The translations under genes and the position numbers were made by a program. DNA of 64,000 bases from Lyophyllum atratum (Eukaryota > Basidiomycota > Agaricomycetes > Agaricales > Lyophyllaceae). Of the stretch, positions 47,386 through 58,212 are shown in pieces. The first letter of the stretch is position 1. Each line of letters starts with the position of its first letter. A model generated the notes under the pieces. That model had not been told where the DNA came from. It saw only the letters and a list, made by a program, of their open reading frames with translations, and made no database searches. The stretch covers positions 1,426,001 to 1,490,000 of the forward strand of contig JACGCN010000004.1 of assembly GCA_014905825.1 (NCBI GenBank), given 5' to 3'.

Positions 47386-48612
47386 TCAATCCGTCTCCAT
47401 GCTATCACCACCCCTCTCCCTGTTCGCCTGCTCTTGTACCGCAGTCAAAAATGGCACGATTCCCGTTCCCGCCTCATCCGGTAGCCCAGGCCCCGCACCA
47501 GGCCACCAAGCAGGCCCGTCCTTAGTGCCTGATCGAAACTTGCGACTGCAGACCGGAATTGCGGCGAGCTAATCAAGGTCAAACAGGTACGTCAGTCTAC
47601 TATCCACTGTAGGCCAGATGTATCGCTGAGCAGTACGTACTTGATAATGCGATTGAGTACATCGGCAGACGGCGGCATGGGTAGGTCTGGCGGGAGGTGC
47701 GGGAACAGTGTCGGGATGAGCTCTGGGTGACTCGCGAAGAGTGGTGAGAGGTTCGCAGGGGTGAGGATATCTGTCAGGGACATTTCTACCACGGCGAAAT
47801 CTGGAGGTCAGGTGGGGCTGCGTCCCTTAGGATGGATGCATTAACGAACCTGGAGGAGAGGGTGCGCCACGTCCGGCAGCCGACCCTCTGATCAGAGCTT
47901 CAAGTTGGGCTAGTTGTTCTGGGGTGGCCTGGAAGTTTGAGGTGGGTTGGGTCGACCTAGAGATGGATCGTCAGTGGCAGGGGATGGTGACTAGTCAAGG
48001 ACATACGAGGATCCCAGAGTGGACGTCGATGCTTGTTGCTCGGAAGTTGCACTTGTGGTACTGCCCCATTGGAGGGTATACTCTGGATCATCCAGAAGAC
48101 CATTTACGTTGTTTACGAACTCTTCGTCGCGGTCGGAGGATGCATCCTAGCAAAAAAGTAATAGCGTTGAGGACTTCGGAGCCACACAGCCTAGTCTGAT
48201 CCATTTTCACCTGCATCCAGAACTATGGCATGGCGACATCAGTCTCCAGTATATATGCTGAGGAAATGAGAGAATGTACTCACGAAGTGTCTCTGATCTG
48301 ACGACGAGAACTTGAGGACATAAACCCTGCCTGGTGCCTGTGACACCCTCACAAACGACGCATCGGAGGGGAACAATATGAGATCCTAATGCGTCGGCAA
48401 ATCAAAACCTCCCTTTCAATTTCTCAGGTAGCACTGAAGCTACTGACCTCCTGGACGTCGCCTGTCGACCTATTCTTCCAAGTAAAATGCAAAAGGCCAT
48501 CATCACCGTTCGTGAGCACGATGGCGCCCTTCTCTGGGCGTGGGTCAACGAGGTTGGTGCCTGGGCGGCGGAATGCTCGGCCTGCTTTGAATGCGAGGAG
48601 CGTTTCGGCCAT
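47386..48612 (-). CDS. RPN13: 26S proteasome ubiquitin receptor Rpn13
   Basis: Regulatory-particle receptor for ubiquitin that also docks the deubiquitinase UCH37. The Pru (PH-like) domain starts MAETLLAFKAGRAFRRPGTN and continues LVDPRPEKGAIVLTNGDDGL, LHFTWKNRSTGDVQE, LILFPSDASFVRV, GRVYVLKFSSSDQRHFFWMQ and DEEFVNNVNGLL. A Ser/Thr-rich linker leads to a C-terminal DEUBAD domain: MSLTDILTPANLSPLFASHP, ELIPTLFPHLPPDLPMP, VLNRII, SPQFRSAVASFDQALRTGLL and a Gly-rich helix, ending DSMETD with the stop at 47386-47388. All exons join in frame. The presence of DEUBAD suggests that a UCH37 homologue exists in this fungus. Confidence 0.92.
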
Positions 48613-48727
48613 CGAGGATGTGTCGTGAGTGTCGCGGGGAGGTGAGGTTTACAAGTGAGCGCGACGCGTCAGTGCTTTGGAAGTCCGCATTGGGTAATCA
48701 CACATCATTTCCTTTCAAACGACCCCC

Positions 48728-49087
48728 ATGTCCTTCTCAGGATATTCGGTCGACGAGCCTGGTGCATGGGGCGCTGTCTCGCCACCAGCTGGTGACTTGG
48801 TTCGGGACGCTATCATGAAGGAAAAAATACTCAAGTGCGTCTATTCCTCGAACCTCAATTATGCTGATACTCATCCAATCTTGAAGGGAAATTGCAGCGT
48901 CCCAAGAAGATCTTCACAGTCCGTATGCTTTTGTGTTTACTCTTCAAAGAAGCTGACTGTAGTTCCCGTAGCCCTGCTGGGGAGAGTGAAGGCTGTGCAG
49001 AAAGAGGTTGACAAGTTGACTTCGGGCAATCAGACTCTGCAAATGTATATCGATAACCTGACAGTGCAAATGGCGAAACGGAGATGA
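48728..49087 (+). CDS. SCOC/Slo1-like short coiled-coil protein (DUF2205)
   Basis: Small coiled-coil protein. Start MSFSGYSVDEPGAWGAVSPP; an exon DLVRDAIMKEKIL is followed by short introns. The C-terminal exon LLGRVKAVQKEVDKLTSGNQ then TLQMYIDNLTVQMAKRR matches the family signature (heptads plus N-Q-x-L-x-x-YI-x-NL). Human SCOC binds the Arl1 GTPase, and yeast Slo1 interacts with Arl3; both act at Golgi membranes. Here the gene is convergent with ARL8, with a 230-bp gap. The exact splicing between 48835 and 48972 is uncertain, and one junction may carry a one-base break. Confidence 0.7.
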   Translation: MSFSGYSVDEPGAWGAVSPPAGDLVRDAIMKEKILKCVYSSNLNYADTHPILKGNCSVPRRSSQSVCFCVYSSKKLTVVPVALLGRVKAVQKEVDKLTSGNQTLQMYIDNLTVQMAKRR

Positions 49088-49317
49088 TGTTGCTTCATAC
49101 CTGATGGTCAGACCCAGTCGAGTGGGTACTTGCATGTTCTCCCTATCTCGCAACGCACGAATGCCGCCACTTGACAAAAACACAATACTTCAGGTATACG
49201 TATTTCAAAGGGGTGGTATGTATCGAACGAAGTGATGTACAGCTGCCCGTTAACCGTCTATAGATGGACTCCAGAGGTGAGATAAGATATAAAATACACT
49301 TCATTGACCGCACACCG

Positions 49318-50493
49318 TCAATGACTCCTCCCAGTCAACCACTGCAAAACAATGTCCCTTGATAGGTGTCAGTTCCCGGATAAACGTCAAGGGCTATAGG
49401 ACGTACAGGTTGTGTTGACTTTTCATTGAACACTTGAGGAAGTTCGTATGTTAGTAAGTATTGCGTGTCAAGTTGTTTATGTATGCTCACCGAGTAACAC
49501 TAAACAAAACCAAGTCAGCAAGGTGGAAACGTGAAGGGAAGACAATGAGGGACGCACCGATACTGGTCTATCTCTGATTTTATCCAGTTCCCTGGGTAGA
49601 TCGAATAGCGTCAGTGAGGGCTGGATTCAAGAGAAAGCAGGTAAGACACACAATGCATTTATGATATCTTTTACAGAAGCATGTCCATCCATGTCATTCT
49701 TGTTACCCAGCTATATAACTATTCAGCAGATACATCAAAGCAAGGCTCAGGCACAGACACACCACTAGTAACGGCACTGCGACAAGACTCGGCTGCGAGA
49801 GAAGTTGTTGCAGTTCAAAGCGTGCGGTATTGAATTTCTCGGTCTGCATGGAATCAGCTGAGTGGCGCGCTCTCAGGGCAGCAGCGAATGAACGCACATC
49901 CAGGGAATCCACGACGAAGCTAGAGGCAGATCAGAAAGAGAGAGAGACTTCCAGGTAGAAGGTAGACGTACATTATCGCGTCTACGCCAGCACAGTAACG
50001 CTCCCACATGGAACGGAACTTTGGTTGACCTGTGCCAGTAGAGGAGATGAGTGACGTCACTTCGAGGACCTGCATATTCGGCGTCTGAGGAGAAACACGT
50101 ACCAGCAACGTCCCATATCTTCAGTGTGACATTTCCCTTTCTGATTTTGCGGAAGTTGAACGCGACGGTTGGCACAACGTCTTCACTCCACTAGAGACGC
50201 GCAGCACGAGCAATTAGCACATATATCTGATTTTTAGACGAATTGAAGGAGCTCACTTGGCCGGAGGTTATCACATTCACGAAAGATGTCTTCCCGGAAG
50301 CCTTGACCGATATGAGGAGGAATGCCGGGCGCTATAGAAACGAAGCTCACTTGGAGACCGACAACGGCTATCTCAGCAGTCTTGGAAAAGAAGAGTCTGA
50401 GGGGATACTCAGCTCGTTTGAGAATAGAGATAGGCTAACTAAATCCACGCACCCAGCAAACCAGAGAAAGAAGGAGGACAGAAGGCCTGCCAT
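49318..50493 (-). CDS. ARL8: Small GTPase Arl8
   Basis: Arf-like GTPase that in animals controls lysosome positioning; fungal orthologues presumably act on vacuole or late-endosome traffic. It is encoded in at least nine exons that all join in frame: [11 protein letters not shown] (N-terminal amphipathic helix); AEIAVVGLQ, then [15 protein letters not shown] (P-loop split by a phase-0 intron); [30 protein letters not shown] then [20 protein letters not shown] (G3); [47 protein letters not shown] (G4); a 9-nt exon; [20 protein letters not shown] and a stop at 49318-49320. Start at 50493. Confidence 0.9.
49491..49499 (-). other. 9-nt microexon (TGTTACTCG) in ARL8
   Basis: On the minus strand it follows an intron ending TTGTTTAG and precedes a GTGAGC donor. 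It encodes Cys-Tyr-Ser between PVS and CSMKSQHNL, the G5-region sequence of Arl8 proteins. Skipping it would delete three residues in frame. Confidence 0.75.
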
Positions 50494-50928
50494 GGACGAG
50501 GTACGGAGATGGGATTAGGACTACAGTGTTTCGGACTCGCACCCAGAATGTGACTTTGATCGCCGAGGTCACGGACCGTCACAGATTACGGTACTCGAGT
50601 AGACCAGAGTAGACGACCAGGCAGGATTTGGGCAGAATCAAACATTGACGACTCTAGCTAGTCAGATTCATAAACGAATGCTGTACTGCTTTATATCTAT
50701 GTTTCTAATCTAAGTTGGTAAATACATTGAAGATTCTATGCAATGCAGTGAATGTGAAGGTCCGAAGGAGACGGATCGCGGTCTACTGAATAGTCATAGA
50801 AAGGGAATGCAGAGGGATGTATGAGTGTATACTGTGATGATGCTCATTGAAGATGGGCATTGCATCTTGAGTGTTGGAGCCTATGGATATTAAATTATGT
50901 CCGATGAGATTAGATATGTATAAATAGA
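50494..50928. other. Intergenic, no recognisable gene
   Basis: Upstream of ARL8 and downstream of PRM10 (both minus). AT-rich in 50650-50930; no gene supported. Confidence 0.5.
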
Positions 50929-53900
50929 TCAAAGACTGAAGACCCCGCCCGCCCGCCGTTTGCTTTGGATGGGGTGCATTATGACAAGCGAGACGCCCAA
51001 GCCGACGGTGAGCCCAAGGGCGACCGAGATAAGTTTGAGCGCCGACTGGAATCCAGATAGATAGGACGATGAGTTTCCTTGAGTTTGTAGAGACACGAAG
51101 TTGAGAAGACCACCGCTACCGAGGCCGGAGGGAAGTTGGAAGAGAATGCCGGTGATCTGAGGATCAACAGTCATTAGAGGCCATAGGGCTTCACCAACGA
51201 TTGTGCAACACTGACCATGATAACAAATGCGTTGCCCTTGAAAAGGCGGGCGTATAAATTCGAGACGATACCGACCGCGAATGCTCTGCGAAGAATGTGA
51301 GAAGCCAAAACTCCGGCCTACGGTGCATGTGTAGGGAACGTACCCTACTCCAGCGCTAACATCGCTCTGTCCGACAAATTTGGTGCTCGTAAAGTAGTTA
51401 GTAACCCAGCCAATGCAGGCGATCACAATTAGTAAGAACTATACAAGAGAATCAGGATAACGCCGACAAGTGTAATTTTAATAATGCTCACCAATTCCCG
51501 CCGATCATACGGCGCTTGATTCCTCAAGCTCAGAAAAAGAGAGAACATCGGCACGGTTAAGAAAGCTATGGATAAGACAATGAAACATTGTCCATGCAGC
51601 AGAAAAGGAAGGGGATGGGCGCACCCCAAAACTTTGACGGTGTTTTTTGATACCATGGGCCAGCTGGGTTGTGACTGAGTGCACAGTCAATGTCGGACGA
51701 ACCAATGACACGTGTCCCGGTCATGACCTCGAATGCTTTTGCCCCCATGGCTAGCCCGAACCCGAGGAAAAGTGCATACACCACGGCGTAGCATAGGCGC
51801 ACAGAACCGGCGACGATGTTGCGTGACATGAGTTCAAGGGCACCGTTGAGGACGATAAAACCCTGCGTGAGACCCCGAGGTCAGAGAAGATGCAGCTATA
51901 GAAGGTGTAGGACGGCTGACTGGAAGAATGAGAACTACAGAGCTTGATGCGACTGCGGAGTAACAGAAATGGTGGGAGGCCGCCAGTGAAGCAGCGAGGA
52001 AACTGAATAGAGTCGCGACCGTCACCCTGTAGATACGATGATCAGGCTCTATACAGGATCCGGAGAAGAGGCTCACTCACTCAAATATGTTGGAGTAAAG
52101 CTCGTTCCGCACACTCAATAGCTGGATCACGATCAACAGCGCACCCAAAGGGAAGACGATCAAGGAGTCAATGAAGCTTCCGCCAAAGCTGACTGTGCAT
52201 ATGGAACTGGAGCACATGCCACCGATGAGGATGACTTGCCACCAGTTGTACAGCTGGCGACGCCTCATGATGGTGTCCAACTCTGCAGACGCTTCCGCCA
52301 CGTATATCTTATCATGGGTAACCTACGGAAAAGCGATAATCAATGAGAACGGAGAGAGGAAAGAGGAGATATTCTACCTTCCAATACAAATTATATGCGT
52401 CCGTCAGCTTCTGTATGTCGAGTGAGCTTCCTTGTTTGATAAATTTAACGTTGCTTGTGCTCGTTGAGCTATCATCGAAGCTGAGCAAGAGGATATCGGG
52501 GAAGTATATGCAGCTCAGCTCGATGTCGAGCACATGGGCGGTAGCCTTGAGTTGAGCTTGTAGACGGTGAGAAGGGCCGCCGAACATCATCATGGCCCGG
52601 GCGAACTTCAAAATGAACTCCTGCCTCTCTATGATCTTAGCGACATGGCGAGTAATCTGTGTGGATGGATCCATCAGTTCAAAGGGTGTCATTGTCGGTA
52701 TGGAGAGTTTGCATACAAAAATTTGGGCCTTCTTCCGCTTCTGTCTTTTCTCCTTCCGTCTCTCCTCTTCTATGGGTCGCTTATAGTCAAAATAACCATC
52801 ACTCTCCTGGAGTGGAGACCTTTCCAATGCCGGCGTGCTCAACGCACTGCGGCCGCCAAGACTTCGAATAGTGGGAATGTGGAGCATAGTGGGCCATCTA
52901 TGCGGTCTGGGAGGCCCTGGGTCTGTTCCCGATGGAGAAGGCGGCTCTGGTCGGCCACCTGGAGTTGGGGGTGCTGACAAGGGCAGCAAAATGTCGTCAA
53001 ACATGCTCTGCGAGCGTGTGAGAGTTCGCTGGGGTGCCTTGGGCGCTCTCTGCCTCTCGTCGAACGAGTATCTAGCAGAGAGGTGACAGGTAAGTAGCTT
53101 TAAGAAATTGTCCAATAACTGCAAACCTAGAGAGACGGTAGCCTGGCCGTTTGTAATCCGGTTGTAGTCGGCTCTGTGCTGGGGCGGCGAAGGCAGTGAG
53201 GTTGCCAGTACTAGTGATAAGCGGCCCGAAAACACCAGCTCCACTTCGTGTGTTCGCATTTTTGCGACGTAACAAGAGAGCCGAGGGAGCATAGTGACCT
53301 AATCTCGGCTCTCTTTGGTGGCTAAAGCTCGCTTGTCGGGGCGGTAGACCAGGTCTTATGAAAGGGGGTCTTTCATATTCAGCCGGCGGGGAGAGTGCAG
53401 GAGTCGATGGACCTGGGGATGGAGCCTTGTCCTGGCCGTACAACGGCAGAAGTGCGGACAAAACGCCTTTACCACCTAGTCGGTGAGTCTCGCTAGCCGC
53501 GTCGCGTTCAATATCTTTGCTCTCGTAGGTATCGGTCGATCGTCGATCGTGCTCCACATGTGTCTTCTTCGTTTTCGGTTTCTTCTTCCCGGCCCTCCAA
53601 CCGAAATCGAAAAAGCGCCTCCTCGTATGGGAGCGCACTACTTTCTCAGCTTGTTTTTGGGCAAACTTTTGAGGATCGCGTATCCCGGGTAGTCCTTCCC
53701 GTTCCGACGGTTCAATGAAGTTTCCGGGGACGTAATGATGTGGTGAAGTCGAACTCGTTGAGCTTTCTGAAGTGCCCTCCGTCGGTGGTCCGCTTGAAAT
53801 TTGACTTTGGGCGCTATCAGGCATGTCCAAGCTGGGCGCACTTTCTCGCTGAGGAGGATAGTGATGTACTCTAGTAGCAGTCGACGCGCGATGCTCTTCT

Positions 53901-54166
53901 AGGGCCCGCCTAAGCTTTTCAAAAGCTGCGGGCTATAAAGGATGAGCGTCATTAACAAGGTTCGCGATCTTCAATTGGAAACGGCTTACATCGAGGCCTT
54001 GTTCGTCTAGACTATGTGTGCTTGATGTTCGTGGCTTGTCCAGCCATTGGACCCTCCGAGGTGTTTTTGTGCCAGGGGTGAAGAAAAGGCCCCCAGGGCG
54101 CTTACTCTCCTCAGGGTGCTTCTCCTCGTCATCACGCTTTTCCTCATCGGGTGGAGTTGGGGACAT
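50929..54166 (-). CDS. PRM10/ThrE-family multi-pass membrane protein
   Basis: Relative of yeast pheromone-regulated Prm10 and bacterial ThrE exporters; no fungal substrate is established. Start MSPTPPDEEKRDDEEKHPEE, with the family motif RVQWLDKPRTSSTHSLDEQG just downstream. A long basic, Ser/Pro-rich cytosolic region follows (about 53000-53840). The DUF1212 domain has EFILKFARAMMMFGGPSHRL, ATAHVLDIELSCIYFPDILL and TIMRRRQLYNWWQVILIGGM. At least eight hydrophobic segments follow, including DSLIVFPLGALLIVIQLLSV, LCYAVVYALFLGFGLAMGAK and FVIMITGILFQLPSGLGSGG, to KRRAGGVFSL and the stop at 50929-50931. Exons join in frame. Confidence 0.88.
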
Positions 54167-55011
54167 GAGCCTAGCAAGGTATTAGAAGCCGCAGGCAAAC
54201 ATCAGAGATACATACTCCTTGAGAAGCCGGTTAGAAAGAACCTACAAGGGACCGAGATTTTAGGCCAGAAGGGCAACAACATGCATAGTTAACCTGCAAA
54301 GATGAGTTGGCAGATTGGCGGAATTGAAAGAATATCCTTAAAAATGCCCACTTGTTGACGTCATTAATAATCGTAAATTTGAAAAACATATCGCCATGGC
54401 ATTTACATAGAGCAGCATAGAGCTCACCGTGGTTGCTTCGTATACGATGGGCTGCTCTTGGTCCTGTTTATGAGGCCAAGATACATATGGTGCGGCGTAA
54501 TATTCACTCCATATGCTGTTGTATTGGCTCCAAGTGGGTAAAGAAAATGCGATCCAAGTATTTATGTAGCTAATATTGGCAGATAAGCCTGTGTCCTAGT
54601 CTCTCCTAGACAGACACCATCAGTGGTTACCTGTGACCTATCACTGGGTAGTAGTAGGATCTATAAGGAAGCCAGGAAATTTTTGGAAGAGCCGTGCTGC
54701 GCATATAGGTTTGGCCTCACCAGTATGACCCAGGAGCTCAGGTTGCTCCATATTGAGTTTTTCCGTTCTGCCTACGCAGCTTGTTCTAGGGACGGATGTC
54801 AAGTAAACCAGGTTGGTAAGTTAAAGTAGAATATGAAGGTCAAGTTCAAAAATGCACCCGACCGCAAACGTGTTGCTATCAAAAGCCCCGATCCTAAACA
54901 TACGAAAATAACGCGTTCCTAAAGCGGTCAATCAATCTCAAGACGAGAATTTGATGAAAATATACAGAGTCCTACGAAGTACAGCAGACACCTCAAAAGA
55001 TGCTATAAAAG
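54167..55011. other. Intergenic, no recognisable gene
   Basis: Upstream of PRM10 and downstream of NUP84. A plus-strand open frame at 54623-54829 shows no family motif and is not called. Confidence 0.5.
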
Positions 55012-58000
55012 CTACACAGATAGTACTCTGAAAGGATCTGACCCCCCACCCTCTAAGCCGCCTAAAATTGCCTGGCGTACTGCCCCAAGGTAGTCACCAA
55101 GTCGTCGCCCATCCTCATTAACGAAGTCCTCGTAAAGTTTGTATCGCGAGTCTGCGACGACGTTGGCTAGCTCTAGGGCGCGTTTTAGGTTTCTGTGGAC
55201 AGAGGTCGTCAATTTGTGCAACAAGGGCAGAATCACAGAACATACTCGGGGATGTGGTGGCGCGAGATGAAGAGCAGGGAGTGGAGGCGGATGATTAGTT
55301 CTGGGATGTACATTTGGCGGATGCGAATGAGCTCGCGTCGACGACGATCACCTGGGAGATTGGGTGGGTTAGATGCAGCTACTAAGTGGAGAGATTTTTC
55401 TAAAGCTTTCACCTCCAGGTGTTTCAACATCCGTCACCAACCACTCCGATGTGAGCAGCCTCGTGATCTGGTCATGCGCCTGGTCAATGACTCCCTACTC
55501 GCCGACACATCAGTCAGCCTCTATACAACGGAAGCACAAATTCAACGACGCACCCGATAATCCTTCATCCACGCCAGCCGTGTCTCCCGACTCATGTGGG
55601 CAAGTTCTAGCGCCTGGCATTCCACCACGCGCTCCAGAGTCTCCCAAATAAGGAAGAACTGCCGATAATGCAGGTACTCCGTTGCCTGCTCCTCTGGTTC
55701 GCCTATCGCAGAGAGCTCCGTCGGGAGCATGTCTAGGAGCGTTCGTGCTAGCGGGACGCGACCAGAGCCTAAAAACTTGGGTCATCTTCATGTCAATTTG
55801 AGGAAAGATGGCAAAACGTACCCAGGAAGTATCGCAGGATGACGTTCGCTTGCTCAAGCGCTGTGGCGTACGTCGTCTCATTATAAGTCGTCCATTCGAT
55901 TGAACGGAGAAGGAATAGTTCAGGGTCAGTGGGAGGAGCCTGAAGGGCAATGATTGAGGGTAGAGGGCCTTTTAAGGGCGGGAGCACCTAAATATTTCCA
56001 ACAGCCATCAAGCGGGCATAGCGCTCATTATTGCGATGAGTAACGTACCTCGAACGCGCTATCAATAGTTCGTTCAGCAGCAGCGATAGCTACGCGGTCC
56101 ATGTCGAGTCCATGGTCTCGCGCGCGTGTCAGTGCAAGTCGACGCTCGGTCGTGTCAGCGGAGAGCTCGAGTGAGACGAGGAACATGGCATAGCGCTCCA
56201 CTGCATTGTCTCCGAGGGCACCGGCATACATGGCAATGAGATCGCGTTGTCCGGCAGCCTGTGAGGGCAGGTTTGCATGTTGAATTGCAAAGTGAATGTG
56301 GGGTAACTGACCTCCAGGACTTGAAGATATGCTTCAAGTATGATCTGAGTTGATAGCGGTGGCACGGGGATATCGATCATCTGGAGGAATAGACACAGAT
56401 GAGCAAAAAACCGGCAGAGTGGGGCATATCTATGAGTAATTTAGCGACAGTGCACAGGAGGGAGAAACATCACGCGCACTCAGGAGAAGAAGGGAAAAAA
56501 GTGTTATCGCGTAGTCTCGTCGCAAATGTGTTTAAGAGCTCGTCGGTCCTGTTCAGGATAATGTGTAGTTGCGAATAATGGAAGGCGTGGTCTGCCCCTG
56601 GTCTGAGAAACGAATGTGAACGTTACGCGCCTAGCTTTACGGTGGTTGGGACGTACCCCTCCGCGACGGGAATTGCTTTTAGAGTGTCCAAGGTATCCAC
56701 GACCTCCTTCTCCCAATCCTCTTCTTCCTTCTCTTGCTCTTCTGGAGTGATCTCCGGGACGCCTTGCTCGACAGCGCTCAACCCACCCTCCCAAAAGCCG
56801 CCGCCTAGTTTCATCATCTCCATGGTCTCCTTCTCTTCACACATGATGCTAATTTGCGCCCAGAGATGGTCCTCCCATGTTCGACATGATGACTTTAGGA
56901 TGACGGAGGTCTGGGGTGAGGGGGCAAGTGCCGCGTAGAGAATCCGCTCGTGGTCAGGGAGATTAGCCTATGTTAAGAATAAATAAACGCATTGAATGAA
57001 GAGGGGATGCCCTCACGCTGAGGGCGGCACGAATACAGGCACCCTTCCAGAGTTTCCGGTGCCGATTACCTGACCAGACATCACTGTCCTCACTATCCAT
57101 CTCCTCCTCGTCCTGTGGCTCGGTCGCTAAGAAATCTAAGCACGGAACCGCGTAAAAAGAGGGGCAGAGGACACACACATATTGCACGCCATTGAAACAG
57201 CCGTGTGCCCCTTATGCTAGCAGCACGCCATGGTTGATGAGCCTTCCTACAAAGGTCGATCGCCTCCTCCAGTCTACCCGCCCTCATGTATCCATACAAG
57301 GATTGCACCAAGCTTTTCTCGTAGTTCTACGAAAATGGTTAGTGTGAGGTCTCTGCCGAGGAGATGGCGAAGACACACTGCGTCATCCGAAGCTAACCCC
57401 CGACCTTCCTCCCTGCTCACTGCATCTGGATCCATACGCTTCACCAGGCCGTCTCTGTTCCCCGCTCCAGTCCGCAGGGACTGCATAACACTATGCTTCG
57501 TGAATTTCCAGTAACCCGTGGTGGCCTCGGGATGCTGGGGCAGCGGGGCGCTCTCGTGCAGCCATTCGCGGACAACGACGAGCTCTGATAGTAGTCGGGA
57601 CGCGTTCATGATAGCCTGTGCTATTGTTGATGTCGGGGTATAGGGATTCTCAGCGAGAAGGTCCCGGGGGGCTGGGAGGGGCAAAGGTTCCGTTTTCCGT
57701 GCTCTGGAGAAACTAAGGCAATGTATTTTAACAGAAAGGTTCCCACTCACGGCATAACTGCCTGAAGTAGTGCCCAAGTATTCTGCTCCATTCGCAAAAG
57801 ATCCAGGTCTTGTTGCGTCGTCCCAGCGTCCTGCGTTTCCTCATACTCCGCGAGTCTGAACAAACGCGTCGATAAGCAGAACAACCGATATAGCTTTGCA
57901 TTTTGCTCACTGTTCCTGACATATTCTCCTCAGCCGAGGAGCAAAGCCTGTCTCGGGGTCGAGAAGTGCCGCTAGATCGTCTCGCTTGGACTGACATAGT

Positions 58001-58044
58001 GACAGGACTTCAGCGCAGGAGCGGTAGAGGGCGTCCGACGACAT
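55012..58044 (-). CDS. NUP84: Nuclear pore Y-complex nucleoporin Nup84 (Nup107)
   Basis: Alpha-helical scaffold subunit of the Y complex of the nuclear pore. Start MSSDALYRSCAEVLSLCQSK; then TTQQDLDLLRMEQNTWALLQ, TSTIAQAIMNASRLLSELVV, VREWLHESAPLPQHPEATTG, YWKFTKHSVMQSL, SLYGYMRAGRLEEAIDLCRK, the ubiquitous Nup107 helix-turn-helix, FEGGLS-like acidic loop around 56623-56844, and the C-terminus LPLLHKLTTSVHRNLKRALE, LANVVADSRYKLYEDF, RLGDYLGAVRQAILGGL. Stop at 55012-55014. A single-base break at about 57316-57328 separates TIFVEL from KSLVQSLYGYM. Divergent with PET127 across 168 bp. Confidence 0.88.
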
Positions 58045-58212
58045 AGAACTCAAACTTTATGAGCGCTAGAGTCAATCCACTTCGATTCGACCAAGGACCA
58101 GTGTCAGATAAGCCGGGTCGAAGTTTGGTGGCGAGTCGAATGAAACAAGAATAGTGTGACTGAGGCGTGACCGTCGCGCTTGTGACACTTGTTCATACCA
58201 CAAGCATCCTTG

